From the NCBI GenBank assembly GCA_943326025.2, contig CALPRR020000052.1, positions 1-13,251 on the forward strand: a DNA stretch of 13,251 bases. Direction: 5' to 3'. A program made the position numbers and the translations under genes. Origin of the DNA: Candidatus Kuenenia stuttgartensis. Its GTDB lineage: Bacteria; Bacteroidota; Bacteroidia; Flavobacteriales_D; Crocinitomicaceae. Positions within the stretch are counted from its first letter, which is position 1. The number at the start of each line of letters is the position of its first letter. Of the stretch, positions 6,120 to 11,645 are shown one piece after another. The notes beneath the pieces were generated by a model. That model was not told where the DNA came from and did no database searches. It was given only the letters and a program-made list of their open reading frames with translations.

Positions 6120-7748
6120 ATGGCAAACGCATTATTTAATGTTCCAAAAGCGATCAATGAACCTGTAAAAAGTTACGCTCCAGGATCTCCAGAGAAAAAC
6201 GAATTAATTGCAACATACAAACAAATGCTTCAACAAGAACCTATTGATGTACCAATGTACATTGGAGGGAAAGAAGTAAGAACAAACGATAAAAAGAAAA
6301 TGTCTCCTCCACATGATCACAATGTGACTTTGGGACATTTCAATTACGGAACTGCAGAACACGTTCAACAAGCAATAGATGCTGCAATGGCTGCTAAGAA
6401 TGAATGGGCAAATTTACCTTGGGAACAAAGAGCATCTATCTTTTTAAAAGCTGCTGATTTATTAGCTGGACCTTTTAGAGCAAGAGTAAATGCAGCGACT
6501 ATGTTAGCACAATCTAAAAATGTATTCCAAGCAGAAATAGATGCGGCTTGTGAATTAATTGATTTTTTCAGATTTAACGTACAATATTTAACTCAAATCT
6601 ATAGCGAACAACCTGAATCTTTACCAGGAATGTGGAATAGATTAGAATATAGACCTTTAGAAGGATTTGTTTTCGCATTAACACCATTTAACTTCACTTC
6701 AATTGCTGCTAACTTATGTGCAGCTCCTGCAATGATGGGGAATGTTGTAGTATGGAAACCAGCAGATTCTCAAATGTATTCAGCTCAAGTTTTAATGGAA
6801 TTATTCCAAGCTGCTGGATTACCTGATGGGGTTATCAATTTAATATCTGTTGATGGTCCTGTTGCTGGAGATGTAATTTTCAAAAACAAACATTTCGCAG
6901 GTTTACACTTTACAGGTTCAACTGCAGTTTTCAGACATTTATGGAAAGAAATTGGAAACAATATTGAGAAATATGTTTCTTACCCAAGAATCGTTGGTGA
7001 AACAGGTGGTAAAGATTTCGTGATGGTTCACAAATCTGCTGCACCAGCGGAGGTTGCAACTGCACTTTCAAGAGGAGCATTCGAATTCCAAGGTCAAAAA
7101 TGTTCAGCTGCTTCTAGAGCGTATCTTCCAAGTTCAACTTGGGGAGAAGTAAAAAGAATTTTAGTAAAACAAGTGAACTCATTTAAAATGGGAACACCAG
7201 AAGATACTTCAAACTTTGTAAATGCAGTAATCGATGAGAAATCATTTGATAAAATTGCAGGATACATTGATTTTGTAAAATCTCAAAATGATGCTGAAAT
7301 TATTTGTGGTGGTAACTACGATAAATCAAAAGGTTACTTTATTGAGCCTACAGTTGTAGTAACAACAAATCCAAAATTCAGAACAATCGTTGAAGAAATA
7401 TTTGGTCCTGTTTTAACAATTTACGTTTATGAAGACGATAAATTTGAAGAAACGATGGAATTGTTAGATCAAACTTCAGATTATGCTTTAACAGGTGCGA
7501 TCTTAGCGAATGATCGTTACGCTATTAACTTAGCAATTAAAAAATTAGAAAATTCAGCTGGAAACTTCTACATCAATGATAAACCAACTGGAGCAGTAGT
7601 TGGACAACAACCATTTGGTGGAGCTAGAGGTTCAGGTACAAATGACAAAGCAGGTGCTGCGATGAATTTATTACGTTGGGTTTCAGCAAGAACAATCAAA
7701 GAAACTTTTGTTCCAGCAACAGATTATAGATATCCTTTTTTAGGTTAA
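6120..7748 (+). CDS. pruA: 1-pyrroline-5-carboxylate dehydrogenase
   Basis: This 542-residue aldehyde dehydrogenase oxidises L-glutamate gamma-semialdehyde (from pyrroline-5-carboxylate) to glutamate with NAD+, the second step of proline catabolism. Visible are the oxyanion-hole region TPFNFTS (Asn191), the nucleotide-binding FTGST (264-268), the general base Glu294 in GETGGKD, the catalytic Cys328 in FQGQKCSAASR, EEIFGPVL, and the C-terminal GQQPFGGARGSGTNDKAG substrate-binding segment. Length and motifs match the stand-alone eukaryote-like form (ALDH4A1 type), not the two-domain PutA. No proline dehydrogenase is adjacent, so that gene must lie elsewhere. The gene is monocistronic: it has its own promoter (6070-6100) and a strong terminator 18 bases after the stop. 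Confidence 0.95.
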   Translation: MANALFNVPKAINEPVKSYAPGSPEKNELIATYKQMLQQEPIDVPMYIGGKEVRTNDKKKMSPPHDHNVTLGHFNYGTAEHVQQAIDAAMAAKNEWANLPWEQRASIFLKAADLLAGPFRARVNAATMLAQSKNVFQAEIDAACELIDFFRFNVQYLTQIYSEQPESLPGMWNRLEYRPLEGFVFALTPFNFTSIAANLCAAPAMMGNVVVWKPADSQMYSAQVLMELFQAAGLPDGVINLISVDGPVAGDVIFKNKHFAGLHFTGSTAVFRHLWKEIGNNIEKYVSYPRIVGETGGKDFVMVHKSAAPAEVATALSRGAFEFQGQKCSAASRAYLPSSTWGEVKRILVKQVNSFKMGTPEDTSNFVNAVIDEKSFDKIAGYIDFVKSQNDAEIICGGNYDKSKGYFIEPTVVVTTNPKFRTIVEEIFGPVLTIYVYEDDKFEETMELLDQTSDYALTGAILANDRYAINLAIKKLENSAGNFYINDKPTGAVVGQQPFGGARGSGTNDKAGAAMNLLRWVSARTIKETFVPATDYRYPFLG

Positions 7749-7765
7749 AATAAAATCTCAAACAC

Positions 7766-7800
7766 AAAAAAACCGATTCAAACATTGAATCGGTTTTTTT
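7766..7800. terminator. Strong bidirectional terminator between pruA and the lipoprotein gene
   Basis: A perfect 16-bp stem (7766-7781 with 7785-7800) has a 3-base loop: seven A, then CCGATTCAA, loop ACA, TTGAATCGG, then seven T. Both RNA strands end in a U-run, so it serves pruA on the plus strand and the convergent lipoprotein gene on the minus strand. Confidence 0.93.
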
Positions 7801-7814
7801 ATGACATTAAATTT

Positions 7815-8204
7815 CTATTTCTTCTTATAGACAAATTTCGCATTTCCCTTTCCTTCCTGTGTCAAGGTTAATTCTGATTTGGAAGATTCAATTACTGAAA
7901 AAACTCTGGTATCAACATTTGGATCATTTGAAAATGCCATCGTTAGAGTTTGACTTTTAAAAATATAATAAACACCTGAATTTGAATACGAAACATTGTT
8001 TTTTGATCCTAATTCTGAAACAGTACCATCTGACCTTTTGTCTTTTGAGAAAATTAAAGTTTGAGAAATCGAATCTCCTACATTTTGACCATTAATGCTT
8101 TGTAATTCCCATTCACCGTTTAATTTTTTATTCAACACACTCTCTGGCGAACATGCAAAGAAGATAACCGATAATATTACTATAAAGCCAAGACCTTTTT
8201 TCAT
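7815..8204 (-). CDS. Small lipocalin-like lipoprotein
   Basis: Read from the ATG at 8204, the product has 129 residues and a lipoprotein signal: MKK, a hydrophobic stretch, then FFAC with the lipidated Cys18. The mature part begins with KLNGEWELQSINGQ, as in small lipocalin-like proteins of Bacteroidota, and is rich in short beta strands. It probably sits on a membrane facing the periplasm or outside. The frame is open upstream to a TTG at 8252. I reject that start, because the good -7 box TACATTTG (8233-8226) would then lie inside the gene and the signal peptide would be internal. No specific function can be assigned. Convergent to pruA, with the shared terminator at 7766-7800. Confidence 0.75.
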   Translation of the reverse strand: MKKGLGFIVILSVIFFACSPESVLNKKLNGEWELQSINGQNVGDSISQTLIFSKDKRSDGTVSELGSKNNVSYSNSGVYYIFKSQTLTMAFSNDPNVDTRVFSVIESSKSELTLTQEGKGNAKFVYKKK

Positions 8205-8225
8205 TGTTAGAATTTTTGAATTGGT

Positions 8226-8253
8226 CAAATGTAAGATTTTTTTAATGTTCAAA
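8226..8253 (-). promoter_or_regulatory. Promoter of the lipocalin-like lipoprotein gene
   Basis: A perfect TAnnTTTG box, TACATTTG, runs from 8233 to 8226 on the minus strand, about 21 bases before the chosen ATG. A TTTG (8253-8250) lies 16 bases upstream, somewhat closer than usual. This supports the start at 8204. Confidence 0.5.
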
Positions 8254-8306
8254 AAAATGACTTATGTTTTGATTTTCAATTTTTAATTTAATAGCCTGAT
8301 TAAGTT

Positions 8307-8314
8307 TATATTTG
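8307..8314 (+). promoter_or_regulatory. -7 box of the FKBP gene promoter
   Basis: TATATTTG is a perfect match to TAnnTTTG, 19 bases before the ATG at 8334. No TTG box is seen at 19-21 bases upstream. Confidence 0.5.
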
Positions 8315-8333
8315 TAGAGAAATTATTGGTAAA

Positions 8334-8786
8334 ATGAAGTTAGTAATCTTAATGTTTATATCCATTTTTGTCTTTAGTGCTTGCAAGAAAAAAGATCAAA
8401 AAGACCAAGCTCAAATAGACGAAGGTATCATCACAAAATATATCACGGATAATAATTTAACTGCAACAGCAACTGGTTCAGGTTTATATTATGTTATGGA
8501 AACTATTGGAACAGGGATAAAACCAAATCCAGCATCTCAAGTTAAAGTTGCTTACAAAGGTTATTTTACTGATGGTTCTGTTTTTGATCAAAGTGCTGCT
8601 ACAGGCATCACTTTTGGATTACAAAGCGTCATAAAAGGTTGGACAGAAGGTATACCCTATTTTAAAAAAGGAGGAAAAGGTAAATTATTAATCCCATCAG
8701 CTTTAGGTTATGGACCAAATGGCACAAATGGAATCCCTGCAAATTCAGTATTAATTTTTGATATTCATTTGATTGATGTTTATTGA
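8334..8786 (+). CDS. FKBP-type peptidyl-prolyl isomerase lipoprotein
   Basis: The product has 150 residues. The N-terminus is a lipoprotein signal ending FSAC (Cys17), followed by a Lys/Asp/Gln-rich linker. From about residue 50 there is one FKBP domain with the binding-pocket residues in place: the Tyr of VAYKGYFTDG, Phe and Asp of SVFD, Phe of ITFG, Val-Ile and Trp of VIKGW, the Tyr of LGYG and the Phe of LIFDIHL. It should therefore catalyse cis-trans isomerisation of prolyl bonds in exported proteins, anchored to a membrane outside the cytoplasm. It is a single gene, divergent from the small lipoprotein and convergent with paaD, leaving 15 bases between the two stops. Family assignment is firm; client proteins are unknown. 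Confidence 0.9.
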   Translation: MKLVILMFISIFVFSACKKKDQKDQAQIDEGIITKYITDNNLTATATGSGLYYVMETIGTGIKPNPASQVKVAYKGYFTDGSVFDQSAATGITFGLQSVIKGWTEGIPYFKKGGKGKLLIPSALGYGPNGTNGIPANSVLIFDIHLIDVY

Positions 8787-8793
8787 TTGATTC

Positions 8794-8818
8794 TTAAAAG
8801 TTTACTTCAAACATTTAA
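8794..8818. terminator. Weak AT-only hairpin between the FKBP gene and paaD
   Basis: TTAAAAGTTT (8794-8803), loop ACTTC, and AAACATTTAA (8809-8818) form a 10-bp stem with one mismatch. It spans the 3' junction of the two convergent genes and overlaps the end of paaD. With no G/C-rich core, it is a poor intrinsic terminator. Confidence 0.25.
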
Positions 8819-9287
8819 AATAATCAAAAGGCTCTAAACAATCATTGCATTGGTATTGTGATTTACAAGCAGTACTTCCAAATAAACTTACCATTCTTGT
8901 ATTCACTGATTTGCATTGTGGACAAGGAACTTTAGGCGGTTCGGCAAATAAAACACTTTTATCTACCTCATCTTGTGGTGGCGCAATACCATATTCTAAT
9001 AATTTCTGTTTTCCTGACTCTGTTATCCAATCAGTACTCCAAGCCGGAGATAAAGTTAATTCTACAGAAACAGTAGAAATTCCTTTTTCATTTAATTTAG
9101 CAATAATTTCTTCTTCAATTAACTTCATTGCTGGACAACCACTATAAGTTGGAGTAATTACAACCTTACATTTGTCCTCAATTAATTCAACTGATCTGAT
9201 AACCCCTAAGTCAACAACTGTCAACACAGGGATTTCAGGGTCAAAAACTTCTTCTAAATAATTCCAAATTTCTTTTTCGGTTACCAT
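8802..9287 (-). CDS. paaD: PaaD, metal-cluster assembly factor of phenylacetyl-CoA epoxidase
   Basis: The 161-residue product has an N-terminal MIP18/DUF59 domain: DPEIPVLTVVDLGVI, then the conserved TPTYSGCPAM with Cys51. A C-terminal zinc-ribbon-like part has Cys122 and Cys125 (CPQC), Cys141, and Cys147 and Cys150 (CNDC), and ends EPFDYFKCLK. This two-part layout is typical of PaaD. It is needed for activity of the PaaABCE monooxygenase but is not a catalytic subunit; a role in iron-site or Fe-S maturation is inferred from the DUF59 family. Its ATG overlaps the end of paaC by 7 bases, so translation of the two is coupled. It is the last gene of the operon seen here. No paaE follows: the next gene leftwards is the convergent FKBP gene. 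Confidence 0.93.
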   Translation of the reverse strand: MVTEKEIWNYLEEVFDPEIPVLTVVDLGVIRSVELIEDKCKVVITPTYSGCPAMKLIEEEIIAKLNEKGISTVSVELTLSPAWSTDWITESGKQKLLEYGIAPPQDEVDKSVLFAEPPKVPCPQCKSVNTRMVSLFGSTACKSQYQCNDCLEPFDYFKCLK

Positions 9288-10039
9288 GTCATATTTGGGT
9301 ATGCTCGCTGCATGTACTGCATTTCTGCTAACAAATAACCTAATGCTTCTGTATGAAAACCTTTTCTACCGCCTTCTTGAATCCAATTATTTGAAGGAAT
9401 AGTCAAAGTTGCCTGTTCCAAAACATCATTTACTGTCTTCGTCCATTCAGCTTTAATTTCTTCAGACGAAGGTATAATGTTTTCAGCAATCAAAACAGAA
9501 TCTACGTCATCTTTATAGAAAATTTCATTCGTATATTTCCATAAAGCATCCAACGATTCTTGAATTCTAATATGTGATTCTTCAGTCCCATCACCTAAGC
9601 GAATTACCCATTCAGAAGTATGCTTTAAATGATATTTTGTTTCTTTCAAAGACTTCTCAGCAATTGCAGCTAGATGTTGATCTGTAGAATGTTGTAATTT
9701 TTCAAAAAGTGGTTTTCTGAAAGCATCGAACAAAAATTGACGCATGATCGTCTTACCAAAATCACCATTCATTTGTTCAACCAACAAAAGATTTTTATAT
9801 TCTCTTTCGTAACGAAGAAACGCCAAAGCATCTCCATCTCTTCCTTTTCCTTCTAATTCACCAGCATAATTTAACAAACTTGTCGCTTGTCCAATTAAAT
9901 CCAACGCTAAATTAGTCAAGGCGATATCTTCTTCTAAAATTGGACCATGACCACACCATTCTGAAACTCTATGCCCCAAAATCAAACTATCATCAGCTAA
10001 TCTTAAAACATATTCGTATAAAGCTTTTTGTTTTTCCAT
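9281..10039 (-). CDS. paaC: PaaC, structural subunit of ring-1,2-phenylacetyl-CoA epoxidase
   Basis: From the ATG at 10039 the product has 252 residues and begins MEKQKALYEYVLRLADDSL, as usual for PaaC. A frame upstream to a TTG at 10057 is less likely: it would add only six residues and run into the repeat array. Recognisable PaaC features are GHRVSEWCGHGPILEEDIAL, the LDLIGQATSLLNYAGE helix, RYEREYKN, the Asn-Gly-Asp-Phe segment, and the C-terminal GRKGFHTEALGYLLAEMQYMQR. It is a helical, ferritin-like protein that pairs with PaaA in the epoxidase core but is thought not to hold a working iron site itself. It overlaps paaD by 7 bases and is separated from paaB by a 72-base repeat-bearing spacer. 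Confidence 0.93.
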   Translation of the reverse strand: MEKQKALYEYVLRLADDSLILGHRVSEWCGHGPILEEDIALTNLALDLIGQATSLLNYAGELEGKGRDGDALAFLRYEREYKNLLLVEQMNGDFGKTIMRQFLFDAFRKPLFEKLQHSTDQHLAAIAEKSLKETKYHLKHTSEWVIRLGDGTEESHIRIQESLDALWKYTNEIFYKDDVDSVLIAENIIPSSEEIKAEWTKTVNDVLEQATLTIPSNNWIQEGGRKGFHTEALGYLLAEMQYMQRAYPNMTW

Positions 10040-10055
10040 AATTATTTTCAGAATC

Positions 10056-10085
10056 AAGACTTCAAGACATAAGACTGGAAGACTT
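10056..10085. repeat. 15-bp tandem repeat in the paaB-paaC spacer
   Basis: Two 15-bp units, AAGACTTCAAGACAT (10056-10070) and AAGACTGGAAGACTT (10071-10085), each hold the word AAGAC twice. The four copies start at 10056, 10064, 10071 and 10079, that is at steps of 8, 7 and 8. In the mRNA (minus strand) the array reads as repeated GTCTT shortly before the paaC start. It is non-coding. Confidence 0.8.
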
Positions 10086-10111
10086 ATTCAACTTATTTAA
10101 CTATTAATATT

Positions 10112-10399
10112 TTACATATGTGAGATTCCGTCTGGAACATCATAAAATGTTGGATGACGATAAATTTTAGAATCTGCTGGTTCAAATAAAGCATCCGATT
10201 CAGAAGAGTCATTTGCAAATACATTATTAGATTCGATTACCCAAATACTAATTCCTTCAGATCTTCTAGTGTAAACATCTCTGGCGTTTTCAATAGCCAT
10301 CGTAGAATCCGCAGCTCTTAAACTCCCTACGTGTTTATGATTTAATCCTTGTTTGCTTCTAATAAATACCTCCCAAAGAGGCCATTCTTTTTTACTCAT
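10112..10399 (-). CDS. paaB: PaaB, small subunit of ring-1,2-phenylacetyl-CoA epoxidase
   Basis: This 95-residue protein matches PaaB over its full length. It has WPLWEVFIRSKQGLNHKHVGS at the start, ADSTMAIENARDVYTRR, then the conserved IWVIES strand and near the C-terminus FEPADSKIYRHPTFY. In the E. coli complex PaaB bridges PaaAC units and is needed for the full assembly and for contact with the reductase PaaE. It is cytoplasmic. It lies between paaA and paaC, and both flanking spacers (90 and 72 bases) are unusually long for this operon and carry 15-bp repeats. It starts at ATG 10399. Confidence 0.95.
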   Translation of the reverse strand: MSKKEWPLWEVFIRSKQGLNHKHVGSLRAADSTMAIENARDVYTRRSEGISIWVIESNNVFANDSSESDALFEPADSKIYRHPTFYDVPDGISHM

Positions 10400-10414
10400 A
10401 TCTTTTGAAGATTT

Positions 10415-10490
10415 TTAGATATTTAGATATTAGATAATTAGATGCTTTTTCAGACTAATTTCTAACTTCTATAAATCTAATTTCTAATAC
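10415..10490. repeat. 15-bp periodic repeats with inverted halves in the paaA-paaB spacer
   Basis: TTAGAT occurs at 10415, 10423, 10430 and 10438 (steps 8, 7, 8). After a degenerate middle, TCTAA or TCTAT occurs at 10461, 10468, 10476 and 10483 (steps 7, 8, 7). Each half is thus two 15-bp units, and TTAGA and TCTAA are complementary, so the RNA could fold back imperfectly around 10444-10460. The array fills most of the non-coding spacer; its last bases touch the paaA stop codon. Confidence 0.75.
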
Positions 10491-11428
10491 TATTTATTTT
10501 TTCTCTTCTCGGCAAAAGCCGATGCAGCTTCTCGAACCCACAGTCCATCTTCTTTTGCTTTACGGCGAGCATCTACTCTTTCTTTATTGCAAGGACCGTT
10601 TCCTTTAACAACTTCCCAAAATTCAGCCCAATTAATTTCACCAGTCTCGTAATGACCTGTTTCTTTATTGAGCTTTAAATCTTTATCAGGAATAGTTAAA
10701 CCAATCATTTCAGCCTGAGGAACAGTAACATCTACAAATAATTGTCTTAATTCATCATTTGTACTACGTTTAATTTTCCAATTCATTGATTGAACTGTGT
10801 GTTTAGATTCAGCATCATTTGGTCCAAACATCATTAATGCTGGCCACCAAAAACGATTCAAAGCATCTTGTGCCATTTCTTTTTGAGCAGGAGTTCCTTG
10901 CGCTAAATGAGCAATAATTTCAAAACCTTGTCTTTGATGAAAAGATTCTTCTTTACAAACACGAACCATCGCTCTTGCATAAGGCCCATATGAGCATCTA
11001 CACAAAGGAACTTGATTCATGATTGCTGCACCATCAACTAACCACCCAATTGCACCCATGTCTGCCCATGAAAGTGTTGGATAATTAAAAATTGATGAAT
11101 ATTTAGCTTTCCCTGAATGTAAATCATCGATAGTCTCTTCACGATCAGCACCTAAAGTTTCTGCAGCAGAATATAAATATAAACCATGTCCTGCTTCATC
11201 TTGAACTTTAGCTAGTAATACAGCTTTTCTTCTAAGATTTGGAGCACGTGTAATCCAATTACCTTCAGGTAACATCCCTACAATCTCTGAATGCGCATGT
11301 TGAGAAATCTGACGAATCAACGTTTGACGATAATCATCTGGCATCCAGTCATTGGGCTCGATTTTAATATCGTTGTCGATTTTCTCTTGAAAACGTCTTT
11401 CTAATTCTAAGATATTTTTGTCTTCCAT
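10490..11428 (-). CDS. paaA: PaaA, catalytic subunit of ring-1,2-phenylacetyl-CoA epoxidase
   Basis: The 312-residue product is the di-iron, ferritin-like oxygenase subunit that turns phenylacetyl-CoA into the ring-1,2-epoxide. Iron-ligand motifs are visible: Glu48 in HSEIVG, Glu78 and His81 in QDEAGHG (76-82), and Glu161 and His164 in CKEESFHQRQ. Other family marks are WITRAPNLRRKAVL, KYSSIFNYPTLSWADMG, RFWWPALMMFGPND and EINWAEFWEVVKGNGPCN. The length is near that of E. coli PaaA. It is the first gene of paaABCD, starts at ATG 11428 and has its own near-perfect promoter. Electrons must come from a PaaE-type reductase, which is not encoded in the window. Confidence 0.96.
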   Translation of the reverse strand: MEDKNILELERRFQEKIDNDIKIEPNDWMPDDYRQTLIRQISQHAHSEIVGMLPEGNWITRAPNLRRKAVLLAKVQDEAGHGLYLYSAAETLGADREETIDDLHSGKAKYSSIFNYPTLSWADMGAIGWLVDGAAIMNQVPLCRCSYGPYARAMVRVCKEESFHQRQGFEIIAHLAQGTPAQKEMAQDALNRFWWPALMMFGPNDAESKHTVQSMNWKIKRSTNDELRQLFVDVTVPQAEMIGLTIPDKDLKLNKETGHYETGEINWAEFWEVVKGNGPCNKERVDARRKAKEDGLWVREAASAFAEKRKNK

Positions 11429-11452
11429 TTAATTATAGTTCTTCGCTTAGGA

Positions 11453-11484
11453 CAAATTTAATCTTTTTTTAGCTTTATTCAAAA
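11453..11484 (-). promoter_or_regulatory. Promoter of the paaABCD operon
   Basis: On the minus strand TTTTG (11484-11480), exactly 19 bases, then TAAATTTG (11460-11453) is a full match to the Bacteroidota housekeeping promoter. The paaA ATG lies 24 bases after the -7 box. No convincing palindromic operator overlaps it. This is the best promoter in the window. Confidence 0.8.
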
Positions 11485-11613
11485 GAATGATAGTTAGCAA
11501 TAAAAAATTATTAATTCTATACTTATTTTATAAGAACAAGTACACTTCACCCTCGCTTTTCAACCATTCATAGAAAACTTTAAAATTTCAACTATTATTG
11601 TTTAAAAAAAATC

Positions 11614-11621
11614 TAAATTTG
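11614..11621 (+). promoter_or_regulatory. -7 box of the TonB-dependent receptor gene promoter
   Basis: TAAATTTG is a perfect match to TAnnTTTG, 24 bases before the ATG at 11646. An ATTG (11597-11600) lies only 13 bases upstream, too close for a normal -33 box, so the promoter may need an activator or be weak. Confidence 0.5.
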
Positions 11622-11645
11622 TTTCACAAAATTAAATTATTAAAT

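Noticed and set aside
8205..8252. Longer start (TTG) for the small lipoprotein
   Set aside because: It would bury the lipoprotein signal and place the perfect -7 box TACATTTG within the coding region.
8095..8286. Open frame of 63 codons on the plus strand
   Set aside because: It is antisense to the lipoprotein start and its promoter; no family resemblance.
8845..9147. Open frame of 100 codons on the plus strand
   Set aside because: It is antisense to paaD, which is firmly identified by its Cys motifs.
10040..10057. Longer start (TTG) for paaC
   Set aside because: The usual PaaC N-terminus begins at the ATG at 10039; the extra codons only read into the spacer repeat.
11522..11534. Palindrome CTTATTTTATAAG between paaA and the TonB receptor gene
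   Set aside because: It has only 5-base arms of almost pure A/T, lies outside both promoters and is easily expected by chance in this composition.
11429..11645. Searched the divergent paaA/receptor region for an RNA gene or riboswitch
   Set aside because: Apart from the two promoters, I see no stable stem with conserved features and no open frame of note.
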